From positions 26,931 through 90,930 of the forward strand of contig NZ_RBZO01000016.1 in assembly GCF_003628445.1 (NCBI RefSeq): 64,000 bases of DNA. Reading direction: 5' to 3'. How positions within the stretch are numbered: the first letter of the stretch is position 1; every line of letters starts with the position of its first letter. The notes below the pieces were generated by a model. It was given only the letters and a program-made list of their open reading frames with translations. It was not told the origin of the DNA and made no database searches. Of the stretch, positions 17,478 to 27,040 are shown piece after piece. A program made the position numbers and the translations under genes. The stretch is from Oceanobacillus bengalensis (GTDB lineage Bacteria > Bacillota > Bacilli > Bacillales > Amphibacillaceae).

Positions 17478-18422
17478 TTACTTCTCTACAATAGGAGAGA
17501 GTTTTTCTTCGATTTCCGCTCGCTTTTCTTCCAAGAACGGCGGTAAATCAAGTTTTTCTCCTAAATGTTCCACATCTCCATCAACGGTAAATCCTGGTCC
17601 ATCTGTTGCAATTTCAAAAAGAATTCCGTTTGATTCACGGAAATACAAACTCTTAAAGTAGAAACGATCGACAATCCCTGAAGACTGGAAGCCTCTTTGT
17701 TTCACTTGTTCATCCCAATGCTTAAGCTCCTCGTCGTTTTTCACACGAATTGCTAAATGATGAATACTACCACGCCCTGGTTTTTCAGAAGGTCCTTCCA
17801 TATATTTCACGACGATTTCACCAAAAACTTCTCCTTTTATCGACTGAAAAATCGCTTCTCTTTCACTTCGGCTAACTTCTGTATAGCCAAACATATCGGT
17901 AAGGGTACTCGCCATTTTATCCAGCCTACGCACTGTCATTTCCACAGGACCCATTCCCCCGATTTGATGTTCTTCCGGAACGTCGGATTTTTCCCACGTT
18001 TCCCAGTGATCTACTTTTTCTCCATTTGAAACGAGTAGCACCAAACGGAGGCCATCAGGATCCTCAAATTTTAAAGCAGGTCGATTGGTGTATGTTGTAA
18101 CCTGACTATGCACTACATCGTGCTCCTCAAATCTTGCTTTCCAATAATGTAGACTGTCTTCTGTTGGAACGAGTAATCCAATTCTCGTAATTGCATTTGT
18201 CCCAGGGTATGTGTTTCCTACTAAAGGCATTTCAAAAAATGTTAGTTCTGTACCTGGGCTACCTGTTTTATCTCCGTAAAATAAGTGATACATTGACGGA
18301 TCATCTTGGTTCACTGTGATTTTCACACGACGTAAACCAAGCACATTTTTATAAAAGTGATTATTTTCATTTGCGTTTTTTGTAATCATTGAAATGTGAT
18401 GATGCCCTGGGATTTTGTACAT
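17478..18422 (-). CDS. ring-cleaving dioxygenase paralogue (VOC fold)
   Basis: 314 residues. KIPGHHHISMITKNANENNHF, RRVKITVNQDDPSMYHLFYG and GSIHHLAIRVKNDEEL, then ILFEIATDGPGFTVDG give the same double VOC fold and His-His-Glu site as its neighbours. ATG 18422 has GGAGG upstream; the longer frame to 18542 would overlap the flavin reductase and lacks a ribosome binding site. Thirty-three bases separate it from the next dioxygenase, so they are co-transcribed. Confidence 0.87.
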   Translation of the reverse strand: MYKIPGHHHISMITKNANENNHFYKNVLGLRRVKITVNQDDPSMYHLFYGDKTGSPGTELTFFEMPLVGNTYPGTNAITRIGLLVPTEDSLHYWKARFEEHDVVHSQVTTYTNRPALKFEDPDGLRLVLLVSNGEKVDHWETWEKSDVPEEHQIGGMGPVEMTVRRLDKMASTLTDMFGYTEVSRSEREAIFQSIKGEVFGEIVVKYMEGPSEKPGRGSIHHLAIRVKNDEELKHWDEQVKQRGFQSSGIVDRFYFKSLYFRESNGILFEIATDGPGFTVDGDVEHLGEKLDLPPFLEEKRAEIEEKLSPIVEK

Positions 18423-18498
18423 AAGGTATTCCTCCATTTTTAAATTACGAATCGTAATGTAAACTAAAATAAACCCTTTCGTAATCACTTCTGCAAAT

Positions 18499-19107
18499 CT
18501 ATTCTGGTCGCTCGATGGAAAACACATCACCAATTTTCGCATAATTGGATCCAGCTAGACGACTAACTGCCCCAAGTTTTTCATGGTTTATTCTTCCACT
18601 TTCGTATATTTCCTCATCGATGTGATACCTAACTACTTTACCAATAAGTAAGTCTGCTCCAACCTGGTCATTATCACCTAATTCTACAGAGTGCTCCAAG
18701 GTGCATTCAAATCGCACCTTGGCTTCTTTTATTCCAGGAACAGAAACCTTCTCACTTTCTACAAGTGTTAAGCATGCTTTTTCAATTTCACTTACGTCAG
18801 GTGGTAAAGATGCCGCTGTAATATTTATTTTCTCTACATTTTCTTCATCAACGATGTGTACGACAAATTCTTTATTTGCGAAAATATTTCTCGATGTATC
18901 TTTCAATTCCCCATTTTTCCGCTGGGTAGAAACGGAAATCATTGGTGGATTTGAAGTAACGACATTAAAATAACTAAATGGCGCACCGTTTACTGTGCCG
19001 TCCTCCGCCACACTTGTAACAAACGCAATTGGTCTTGGAACAATACTACCGATTAACAGTTTGTAATTTTCCCGCTCTGTATTATTTATTGGGTCAAAGG
19101 ATAACAT
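18499..19107 (-). CDS. flavin reductase-family protein
   Basis: 202 residues of the flavin-reductase-like FMN-binding split-barrel fold: LLIGSIVPRPIAFVTSVAEDG, APFSYFNVVTSNPPMISVS and NEFVVHIVDE-type segments are characteristic. It may supply reduced flavin or act directly on quinones. It lies between two dioxygenase genes, 12 bases past the upstream one. Confidence 0.87.
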   Translation of the reverse strand: MLSFDPINNTERENYKLLIGSIVPRPIAFVTSVAEDGTVNGAPFSYFNVVTSNPPMISVSTQRKNGELKDTSRNIFANKEFVVHIVDEENVEKINITAASLPPDVSEIEKACLTLVESEKVSVPGIKEAKVRFECTLEHSVELGDNDQVGADLLIGKVVRYHIDEEIYESGRINHEKLGAVSRLAGSNYAKIGDVFSIERPE

Positions 19108-19119
19108 GGAAACCCCTCC

Positions 19120-20055
19120 TTATTTATCCAAATTTCTTATTTCAATTGGAATTAAAGACTGATTCAATTGCCCGCGGTATTGTTCGTATTGTGCTGGTAG
19201 TTTCAATTCTTCACCCATTGTTTCATACGATTCATCATGCGCAAATCCTGGTGGGTCTGTTGCAATTTCAAACAATATCTCGCCATGTTCTCTAAAGTAA
19301 ATAGCATTAAAGTAGTTTCTATCCCTTACCGCCGTTACGCCATAACCATGATTAGCCACATGTTCCTGCCAATCCAAATGATCCTTGTCATCTTCTGCAC
19401 GCCATGCAATATGATGTACCGTACCTACTCCCATTTGTCCACGTCCTAGTGGGGTTTGTTTTATATCGATAATATTACCAATTTCCCCGTAAGCTTTAAA
19501 TCGAACAAGGTCACCTTCTTGTCCTACTTTATCAAGACCCATTACTTCCCCAAGGGTTTCCCCTGTTTTCTCTGGATTCGTAGATAACAATATCGCTCCA
19601 CCAAAACCTTTAATTCCAACATCTGGTGTAACATCACCAATTGTCCAATTATTTTTTTCGCCTTTTTCTCTTTCAACAAGCTCTAATTGCAAACCATGAA
19701 CATCCGCAAATTCTAAATAAGTTTCTCCGAATCGTTCTGTTTTATAGAATTCAATATTGAATTTGGCTAATCTCTTTTCCCAAAAATCCATGGAACCAGG
19801 TGGAATGATGTACGTAGTAACCCCAACTTGTCCTCCCCCAATTTTCCCTTGATACGCGTTAGCCCACGGGAAGAAAGTAATAATCGTACCTGGTTTTCCT
19901 CCATCATTCCCAAAATAAAGATGATACGTACCCGGATCGTCAAAGTTAACGGTCTTTTTAACTAATCTTAATCCTAATACACTTGCATAGAAATCTACGT
20001 TTTCCTGAGGATGACCTACGATTGCTGTTATATGGTGAATACCTGCTGTCTTCAT
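19120..20055 (-). CDS. ring-cleaving dioxygenase (MhqA/MhqE-like), first gene of the cluster
   Basis: 311 residues. AGIHHITAIVGHPQENVDFYA, LRLVKKTVNFDDPGTYHLYFG, TVHHIAWRAEDDKDHLDW and ILFEIATDPPGFAHDESYE again give two VOC domains with the His-His-Glu site. It heads a leftward transcription unit dioxygenase, flavin reductase, dioxygenase, dioxygenase, esterase. Control by a MarR-type repressor such as MhqR would be expected from Bacillus subtilis; no such gene is in the window. Confidence 0.87.
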   Translation of the reverse strand: MKTAGIHHITAIVGHPQENVDFYASVLGLRLVKKTVNFDDPGTYHLYFGNDGGKPGTIITFFPWANAYQGKIGGGQVGVTTYIIPPGSMDFWEKRLAKFNIEFYKTERFGETYLEFADVHGLQLELVEREKGEKNNWTIGDVTPDVGIKGFGGAILLSTNPEKTGETLGEVMGLDKVGQEGDLVRFKAYGEIGNIIDIKQTPLGRGQMGVGTVHHIAWRAEDDKDHLDWQEHVANHGYGVTAVRDRNYFNAIYFREHGEILFEIATDPPGFAHDESYETMGEELKLPAQYEQYRGQLNQSLIPIEIRNLDK

Positions 20056-20133
20056 CGTTTTAAAATCTCCCGTTCATTCTTTTTATTATTATGTTGATTT
20101 AACCATTATATATTTCCATGAATTAAAACGTTA

Positions 20134-20157
20134 TTAATTAAGTTATCTTTAATTAAG
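20134..20157. promoter_or_regulatory. paired TTAATTAAG motif upstream of the dioxygenase cluster
   Basis: TTAATTAAG at 20134-20142 and again at 20149-20157, 15 bp apart, 80-100 bases upstream of the first dioxygenase start. Each TTAATTAA is self-complementary, so the block is also a palindrome, a shape common for MarR-type operators. It differs from the known MhqR site, so the regulator is unknown. Confidence 0.35.
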
Positions 20158-20229
20158 TATATTATTGCATAATACTTTCCACATTGTCAAACCTTTTTTC
20201 ATTTCATATGCGTGAATCTATCGTATCGG

Positions 20230-20416
20230 TAACGTACTAGAGGTTGAAATGATCAAGAACTTCTTCTATACATTCAAGAATTAGCAGGAGGTAGTATATA
20301 TTCCAATAGAAGATAGTAGGCCCTTTTTAAGGATAGAGAAAAAGGGAAAGTATGATGAAGAGGCTTTAACAAATAAAATTTTTTTGATGAGAGATTTTTT
20401 ATGCTTTAATAGTTAA
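20230..20416 (+). pseudogene. possible degraded coding remnant ending at the transposon site
   Basis: Forward frames read QELLLYIQELAGGS, then after a shift VYIPIEDSRPFLRIEKK and GKYDEEALTNKIF, ending at TAA 20414-20416. The pattern ..IQELAGG.. YIP resembles the Mor/CD3324-like small-protein families, but at least two frame breaks exist. It is notable only because its stop lies eight bases before element 1. Confidence 0.25.
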
Positions 20417-20419
20417 AAC

Positions 20420-20424
20420 AAAAC
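20420..20424. repeat. target-site duplication AAAAC, left copy
   Basis: AAAAC directly precedes TGTGAC at 20425. The same five bases follow GTCACA at 27903-27908 and precede the second TGTGAC at 27914. Five-base duplications are the rule for Tn7-like transposition. Confidence 0.85.
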
Positions 20425-20625
20425 TGTGACAGAATCCATATAATTTCCTAAGCATTACCCATAAGGTTTCCAACCATACAGCGCCAACGGTTTGAAGTGT
20501 CTTAAATGTAAAAGTATATTTTTATCAAAGCTATTTTGAATTTAGACTGAGGACGATTTATCTTTATTTTGTACTTTAGAAAGCCTTATGGGTATTTATT
20601 TTACTTCAGGAAATTTTATGGTCTC
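20425..20625. repeat. left end of element 1 with four TnsB-type repeats
   Basis: TGTGAC at 20425, inverted copies CATATAATTTCC (20437-20448) and CATAAGGTTTCC (20460-20471) 23 bp apart, and direct copies GAAAGCCTTATG (20579-20590) and GGAAATTTTATG (20609-20620) exactly 30 bp apart. The layout matches the left end of element 2. Confidence 0.8.
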
Positions 20626-20771
20626 TATGCTCTTCCATGTTTCTCTATAAAGGTGTAACTAATATATCTTATTGCGAAATAATACTAACTTCACATTTCC
20701 ATACAATTTGCAGAAATACAACAAATATTTCAGAAGTTACCATCTTTAAGTTTTTTATTGTAACTCTCGTA

Positions 20772-22622
20772 TCAATCAAATCCTATAAACTTCTCTTCCA
20801 CTACACCAGATTCTTCTAGCATTTGGTATAAGATCGAGATATCAGAATTTGTACGTCTTCTCCCAAACCGGTTTTCAGAGAAAGTGAAATATAAGTACCT
20901 TTTTGAACGGGAAAGACCAACAAAGAACGTGCATTTATCTTCGGCTTCTTGTTGAGAAAAACTCCAAAATGAATTGTCATCAAAGCCCACAAAAAATACT
21001 ACATCAAATTCTAGTCCCTTACTTTTATGAATTGTCATAATTGGTATTGAATCATTACCTTGAAACGAATCGATTGCAGCCAACCAATCTTTCCTTGATG
21101 TATAATATTGATATAGATAACTCGATAACTCTTCGCGTAATTTATTTATATATTTACCTTGTAAATATTGGGGATAATATTTACTAAGCTTATTTACATC
21201 ATAAAAATCTAATATTTCTTTTAGTAGAACATCTAAATCTTCTTGTTGAGTTACTTTCATTAATTTTGTTTTTACAATCCTCAACATTGTTTTAAGATGT
21301 TTTCTCAATTTATCGATGATAATCGGATCAACTGTACCTAATTTGCCCTCAAAGAAAATCTTTGCCTCCCAGATAAATGACCAAGCATCACTATCTCTAG
21401 CATTAAGAGCTGATTTCAATGTATTAAGAATTAGCAAAACCATATCTTCTTTTAATAGGTCTTGAAACTTTGCTTCATTTCTTGCCTGAATATTTACTTT
21501 CTCAAGTACTTCAATAATTTCGTCACTAAATTGCTGTACACTTTGCTTTACTATTATACAAATATCCCTATATGAAATTTGCTGCTGATGAATTAATTGC
21601 GTTATTCTTTCAGCAACATCCTCTGTTTCTGTAATTGAATCTTTAAAATACCATATTTCTGCAACTCCCTCGTCCTCGGTCCATTTCGGATTAGCTATAG
21701 GTGAAAATGGTATCTCCTGTAAATAATTATTAACTATTTTTTGTATCTCCAATAGCCGTGGGGCTGATCTATGATTCATAACTAACGTAAATTCTTTTGA
21801 ATTAAAATCTTTTTTATATGAATCAAATATATCTGGCTTTGCCCCCGCCCATAACATTATTCTTTGCCTATTATCTCCTACCGCTGTGATTGATGTTTCA
21901 GAGTTATGAAAACATACTTTTACTAATGCATATTGTATACGCGTAGTATCTTGAAACTCATCTAAAAAAACGTGGGAATAAGTTTTCCTTAAAGATTTTA
22001 AAATCAGTGGATTAGTTTCTAAAATATAGATTGCTAGAACAGATATCATCTGAAAGCTCAAGGTTGGCTTAATATCCCCATCACCTTTAAGTAATATATC
22101 CCAAACATCTTTATAGACACCAGATACACTTTCTAATCTTCTTTTTGTTAAATTATCAATATACTGTTTTTTAATTTTATTATTATTAAAGTTAACCCCA
22201 CACTTTGAAAAAGCTCGAACAAATTCATTCTGATTTAAAGCTATTCCGTAATTTGGATCAGGTCTAAACTCATCAGGTATCGCATTTAAAAACCTATCCA
22301 ATATACTTTTTGCAAATGAATCGAAGGTTTGAGATATAAATCTAGACTCTAAATCTTTAGATAATCTTAATTTTATTCTATCCTTTAAATTTACCGCTGC
22401 ATCTTTTTTCAAACTTACGGCTAAAATTTTATTGGGATAAACACAGCTATTAGTTTCTAACAAAAAAGATGCTTTTTGAGCCAATAGTTCGGTCTTACCA
22501 GCACCCGGTCCTGCAACAACTAAAGAATTATTTAAATCCTTTACAGCATTTAACGCAGCTGGTTCAAGTATTAATCCATCACTTGGTTTCCATTCTTTAA
22601 TCGAAATCCCCATACTATGCAT
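20772..22622 (-). CDS. gajB: UvrD-like SF1 helicase, Gabija GajB-like
   Basis: 616 residues. VVAGPGAGKTELLAQKA (Walker A, about residue 38), VFLDEFQDTTRIQYALVKV (Walker B, about 225), AVGDNRQRIMLWAGA (motif III), IPIMTIHKSKGLEFDVVFFV (motif V) and FFVGLSRSKRYLYF (motif VI) define a superfamily 1A helicase. It overlaps the upstream OLD-family nuclease gene by eight bases. The pairing of an OLD nuclease with a UvrD-like helicase defines Gabija, where GajB senses DNA ends and activates GajA. It is longer than the best-known GajB (about 500 residues), so 'Gabija-like' is the safer name. 150 bases separate its stop from the repeats of the left end. Confidence 0.8.
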   Translation of the reverse strand: MHSMGISIKEWKPSDGLILEPAALNAVKDLNNSLVVAGPGAGKTELLAQKASFLLETNSCVYPNKILAVSLKKDAAVNLKDRIKLRLSKDLESRFISQTFDSFAKSILDRFLNAIPDEFRPDPNYGIALNQNEFVRAFSKCGVNFNNNKIKKQYIDNLTKRRLESVSGVYKDVWDILLKGDGDIKPTLSFQMISVLAIYILETNPLILKSLRKTYSHVFLDEFQDTTRIQYALVKVCFHNSETSITAVGDNRQRIMLWAGAKPDIFDSYKKDFNSKEFTLVMNHRSAPRLLEIQKIVNNYLQEIPFSPIANPKWTEDEGVAEIWYFKDSITETEDVAERITQLIHQQQISYRDICIIVKQSVQQFSDEIIEVLEKVNIQARNEAKFQDLLKEDMVLLILNTLKSALNARDSDAWSFIWEAKIFFEGKLGTVDPIIIDKLRKHLKTMLRIVKTKLMKVTQQEDLDVLLKEILDFYDVNKLSKYYPQYLQGKYINKLREELSSYLYQYYTSRKDWLAAIDSFQGNDSIPIMTIHKSKGLEFDVVFFVGFDDNSFWSFSQQEAEDKCTFFVGLSRSKRYLYFTFSENRFGRRRTNSDISILYQMLEESGVVEEKFIGFD

Positions 22623-24657
22623 CCTCTATTTCTAGTAATAATTTAACTTTATCAGTTATATTTATAAAGACATCAGGAATATTTTCTTGTAAGACATCAT
22701 CAGCTATATAATTTAATGCTTGCAGATGTGTCACTGGCTTTCCTCTGGTTAGAAAGAAATAGCTATACCATATCATTAATTCCTTTTGTTTTTCAGTATA
22801 TGTATTGCCTTCACCACCGTTTTTCTTTAAGGCTCTCTTCATATCACTTTCAATGCGTTCTTGATAAGCTAAAGTTTGCTTTTCTTGTTCATCTAATTCT
22901 TGAATTCTTTTTTGTTTCTCACTTTCATCTATTCGGATGAGCGGTCCTTCATTTTTCTCTAAGGTTTCTAAATAAGCATCTAAAAAGTTTTCAATCATTA
23001 AAAAGTCAATATCTAACGGTTTGGAAAAATATACATTATAGCGTTCTAGCATTTTTATCCAGCCATCGATATACTCATAACCTGCCTGATTCCATTCATG
23101 CATATTATCCAACTTTTCATCCGACAAAACTTTACCGCCTTTGACAGTTAATAATTCACTTTTGCTAATCCCATTACTAATAAGTTGCTTAATAGCATAC
23201 TTTATCCTTCCCCATCCCCCACCTTCCCTTTCTCTATCTAAATCTAACAGGGTAATAAAAGGGATATTCAACTGACTTAATAGCCTCCAAAAGTGATTAA
23301 CGTGACGTCCACCTAGAGGAACCATTGATATGCCAACGGTGTCCAATTCATCCATATATAAATTCAGAAATTTTGGCATCAATATTTCCTCACTATCGCC
23401 TTCTCCTAATACCACTAATGATGAAAAATATAATTCTGGATAGGCTCTAATTGCTTCTTTTACATATTTATAGGATTCGTCTTGTTTTTCAGGTAGCACA
23501 ATCTCTTTAGCAATGGTTGCCCCATTCTCGATTCTTAAATGACGGATTTCCGTTGGTTCTACACGTTTAATAATTGAAGGACTATGGGAAGTAATCAATA
23601 CTTGGGAATTACTTTTAGAACGTATGTTACTCAAGTTTTTTACAACTTTTCCCAGCAAGTGTGGGCTAACATGATTTTCAGGTTCTTCAACTAAAATAAG
23701 CGTTAAAGCCGGCGGATCAATATTTAATACTCGTTCTTCATCAGAAATTCTGTTTTTTATTTCTTTTATAGCCTCATTTTCTAATTCTAATAGTGAATCT
23801 ATCAAAGTAAGATAAAATAGAGATTTCAATCCATCTCCTAAATCATCTACTTTAAATGCCTTTTCCGTATGCGAAGGTGTGAATTCCACCTCAAGTTTCT
23901 TTAAGATATTGTCCAGATCACTACTGCCAAATTTAATATTAGCTTCATTATATCTTGAGTCATTATGATAGTTTTTCCATTGAGAAGATACTATTTTTTT
24001 TACAATAGTAATACCAGATTGCTTAGCAACCTCATTATCTACCTCATCAATTTTTTCATTTATCCTTTCTTTATCTGACTCTTTCCAATTAATTTGGTTT
24101 AAAATTCTCCACAAAATCGTTCCAGAAGCATTTTTTAACTGTTCGGATGGGTTTCTTACAGCCGGAATATATATAACTTGTATTTTGGCTCTATCATATG
24201 CAGACATTGGTTTTTGGCCATCCTCGCCTTTATCCACCACATAATGGTATTTATAATCTATTATCCCTTCAGGGGAACTACCTTTTTCGTAACTGGCATC
24301 TAAACGTATAGCGATATATGGATTGCCCCCCGGTTGATCTACCATAAAGTTTTCAAAATACGCAGCTATCCCGTAATCATCCTCTTCTGATCCTTCACTA
24401 TCCCCATCAAAAAATTCAAAATAAGCCTCTATGTAAAAATTACTTTTTTCTATTTCATCTGCTGTTTTATCTAGAGGTATATGAAAATCAGATTTGGTAA
24501 TTTTGGAATTTCCAAACAACTTTTGAAGTGCGCTTAATACTGTAGTTTTCCCAGAACTATTATGACCAATAAACGCGGTTAAATCAGAAATTTCAATTGT
24601 TGTATCAGTTTGTCCAAAGCTGCGATAATTGTTAAAAACTAATTTAGTTAATTTCAT
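22615..24657 (-). CDS. gajA: OLD-family ATP-dependent endonuclease, Gabija GajA-like
   Basis: 680 residues. An N-terminal AAA/ABC-type ATPase has FIGHNSSGKTTVLSALQ (Walker A, about residue 35), then LTLILVEEPENHVSP (signature/Walker B, about 315) and VLITSHSPSIIKRV (switch His). A TOPRIM domain follows: SLVVLGEGDSEEILMP (catalytic Glu, about 420) and FITLLDLDRER (DxD, about 472). This is the domain order of class 2 OLD nucleases and of GajA, which nicks DNA when nucleotide pools fall during phage infection. A linker rich in E and K near residues 580-620 makes it longer than typical GajA. First gene of a two-gene operon. Confidence 0.82.
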   Translation of the reverse strand: MKLTKLVFNNYRSFGQTDTTIEISDLTAFIGHNSSGKTTVLSALQKLFGNSKITKSDFHIPLDKTADEIEKSNFYIEAYFEFFDGDSEGSEEDDYGIAAYFENFMVDQPGGNPYIAIRLDASYEKGSSPEGIIDYKYHYVVDKGEDGQKPMSAYDRAKIQVIYIPAVRNPSEQLKNASGTILWRILNQINWKESDKERINEKIDEVDNEVAKQSGITIVKKIVSSQWKNYHNDSRYNEANIKFGSSDLDNILKKLEVEFTPSHTEKAFKVDDLGDGLKSLFYLTLIDSLLELENEAIKEIKNRISDEERVLNIDPPALTLILVEEPENHVSPHLLGKVVKNLSNIRSKSNSQVLITSHSPSIIKRVEPTEIRHLRIENGATIAKEIVLPEKQDESYKYVKEAIRAYPELYFSSLVVLGEGDSEEILMPKFLNLYMDELDTVGISMVPLGGRHVNHFWRLLSQLNIPFITLLDLDREREGGGWGRIKYAIKQLISNGISKSELLTVKGGKVLSDEKLDNMHEWNQAGYEYIDGWIKMLERYNVYFSKPLDIDFLMIENFLDAYLETLEKNEGPLIRIDESEKQKRIQELDEQEKQTLAYQERIESDMKRALKKNGGEGNTYTEKQKELMIWYSYFFLTRGKPVTHLQALNYIADDVLQENIPDVFINITDKVKLLLEIEDA

Positions 24658-24929
24658 ATAAATCTCTCTTTTCTTTTCAAGATATTAAACTCTTTATTAC
24701 AGGTTTCTAAAAAGTTGCATATATAAAATTTTGGCTCTATGTTTAACCTCTATTTTCCCTTTTTACGAACGGGTTCGTTAGTGAAACAGTGATACAAGCG
24801 AGTAGCAATCCAAATCAGTATACTATTGTTAAACTGGTAAAAAAGATGACATTGGTGGTATATTCTATTGGCCGTAATGCTTAACAGTCTTGAGCTTTTA
24901 TATTTTTAATTTAAATGACCATAATTACA

Positions 24930-25859
24930 TTAACTAATTTTATCCTTCATTGTATTTACATCAATGTAAATCTTCCCCATTGTTTGAGCTGCTTTAATTT
25001 TTCGGTCAAGAATTTCTTTAAAACTAAATAGACCTTCTACTACAAGAATTATGTCAGCTCCGTCAACTAAAATTGTATTGAGTGCCTTCCCCTTTACTAA
25101 AGCCTCAACAGAGTCATTTGAAAATCCATTTATTGAAATAAATATTCCTCTCCCATATAATTTACCTTCAACTTTATATGCAAATTGATAAAGGGCATTA
25201 GATGCAGTTAAATTGTCTTGCCATTTCGCTTCCATAATATAATTTTCTCCATCATACTTTATCGTTCCATCAATCTGTTCTCCCCTAAGCCTAATAGGAT
25301 CAGAAATAATAAGAGATTCATGGATTGACAGTTTTCTTAAAAAATCTTCTAATAAATATCCCCTTTGTTGTAGTGACACACTATTACCGGATGTATTTTT
25401 ACCCTGATATAGATTTATAAACTCATTATGTAACTCTTCTAATGTATTTTTCTTAGTGTAAATTTCTTTATCCTTTCTCTCACGGAGTTCTCTTTGCTGC
25501 TTTAATTTTGAATCTCTTATTTCTTGTAACTGTTTTAAATGGCTAATATTTCTTTTAGCTTCACTTTCATCTAACTTTTTTAAAGTCTTAAAAAAATACG
25601 GGTCAAAATGATTCCAAACAACTAGAGCTTGAAGCATACTTCTAAATTGACCTATCCCACCATCAACACGGTTATTAAGATTTCCAAAAACCATATCAAT
25701 TATTTGAGATCTTTTTAAACTTTCATTAACATTTTTTAGGTCACTTTTTGTACAACCATTATTAATAAAAAAATCAATAATATCTTTTTTAGGCCAAAAT
25801 ATAGATAAGATGCAAGTTCTCATAGAATCTGCTATATCTTTTGGAAAAACTGTTTTCAT
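24930..25859 (-). CDS. Mrr-like PD-(D/E)xK restriction endonuclease
   Basis: 309 residues. The C-terminal half has the restriction endonuclease-like core: QQRGYLLEDFLRKL (Q/E of helix one), RGEQIDGTIKYDGENYIMEAKW (D-x-n-ExK active site) and NALYQFAYKVEGKLYGRGIFIS. The N-terminal half is helical with a lysine/glutamate-rich coil (about 115-150). GGAGGTG precedes ATG 25859. Likely a DNA nuclease with defence role. It lies 272 bases before the GajA-like gene on the same strand, so it could be a separate single-gene system or an accessory. Confidence 0.75.
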   Translation of the reverse strand: MKTVFPKDIADSMRTCILSIFWPKKDIIDFFINNGCTKSDLKNVNESLKRSQIIDMVFGNLNNRVDGGIGQFRSMLQALVVWNHFDPYFFKTLKKLDESEAKRNISHLKQLQEIRDSKLKQQRELRERKDKEIYTKKNTLEELHNEFINLYQGKNTSGNSVSLQQRGYLLEDFLRKLSIHESLIISDPIRLRGEQIDGTIKYDGENYIMEAKWQDNLTASNALYQFAYKVEGKLYGRGIFISINGFSNDSVEALVKGKALNTILVDGADIILVVEGLFSFKEILDRKIKAAQTMGKIYIDVNTMKDKIS

Positions 25860-26092
25860 TTTAACACCTCCATACTTATAGTAAATCATATATTAGAAAA
25901 CAAACCTTAATATTTCTAAATAAGAAATTTATAATGAAATGTCTCTCACCCTTAAAAAAACTCTATTCTTCAAATAGAAATTTATATTAAGTCCTTTATT
26001 TTTAATAATTAATCTTGATAGGCTTTAATGTACTTTAATAAAATCTGCCAGTAAGGTCCATTACCATACTTTAAGACTTATTTATCAAACTC

Positions 26093-26872
26093 TTACCATT
26101 TCAGACCAAATTTTAAAAAGCATATTAACGAGACAACAAAGATCAATAGAAAAATAATAACCACTAACAGATTATATTGAACGATTAAAAGTATTAAAGA
26201 GATAAATATAAAAATAATAGAGATTAAGCTGTTCTTCTTTAGTTTTTTCTTTAAAAAGATATCAAGGAAACCTACAGTTAATATGAGAAGTAACAGCATC
26301 GCTGTATATCTTATAAAACTAAGTAAAATGTTCTCACCGATGGATATTATGATAAAACTTAACAGGGCTGCAAATAAAGTAAAAAAAGCTTGTCCTATCG
26401 GAAATACAATATCCTTGAGCTTTGTAAAACCATAGTCCAATACATCCAATCCTGACTTAACAGTGTTAAGCTCCCTATTCTGCTCACTTAAATAAAGAAG
26501 TTGTTGATATAGTTTTTCTGAAATTTTTTCTATTTTTTCTTTTTCATGTATGGAGGAATCATTTATAATCTCCTTAATTTCTTTAATATCAGATGAATCC
26601 AATAGTGGAAAAGAATTAATTACAGCTACAAAGAATTCCTGCCCTTTAGTAATGTCTAATTTGTACTGATAGGCAACAGATAAGGACTTACTTATCTTCT
26701 CCATAAATATATCAGTTTTAGCAGTTTTTAAGTCTTTCTTTTTTTGATATTGTACTTTAAATTCCTTATACAACCAAACAAATAAAGCTACAATTATCAA
26801 CCAAACTGTGACTTCTAAAGGATTCATATTTGTGACTTCAGTAATCTTTTGAAAAACAGTTTGCACATCCAA
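26093..26872 (-). CDS. multi-pass membrane protein with cytoplasmic coil, unknown function
   Basis: 259 residues: one N-terminal membrane helix (about 19-36), a charged helical region (40-150) and four to five hydrophobic segments (about 160-255). No family recognised. Membrane proteins with a cytoplasmic helical domain often act as the effector in abortive-infection systems; its place in a defence-bearing element makes that possible but unproven. Confidence 0.55.
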   Translation of the reverse strand: MDVQTVFQKITEVTNMNPLEVTVWLIIVALFVWLYKEFKVQYQKKKDLKTAKTDIFMEKISKSLSVAYQYKLDITKGQEFFVAVINSFPLLDSSDIKEIKEIINDSSIHEKEKIEKISEKLYQQLLYLSEQNRELNTVKSGLDVLDYGFTKLKDIVFPIGQAFFTLFAALLSFIIISIGENILLSFIRYTAMLLLLILTVGFLDIFLKKKLKKNSLISIIFIFISLILLIVQYNLLVVIIFLLIFVVSLICFLKFGLKW

Positions 26873-27040
26873 AACTTCTCCCCCAAAACTCGTTTATAAT
26901 AGATTATCATTATAGTTTTTATAGCTACGTTCCATTGATCTCATTTTAAAACATATTATTTAATATGTTCATTTTAATATAACTCACCCCGGAACATAGA
27001 AGGTTTTGAGTTGAATCTTCTTAAACCATATCTAGTCATC

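Noticed and set aside
26800..26830. TGTGAC at about 26,812 as another transposon tip
   Set aside because: It lies inside the coding part of the 259-residue membrane protein, with no 12-bp repeat six bases inward and no AAAAC duplication.
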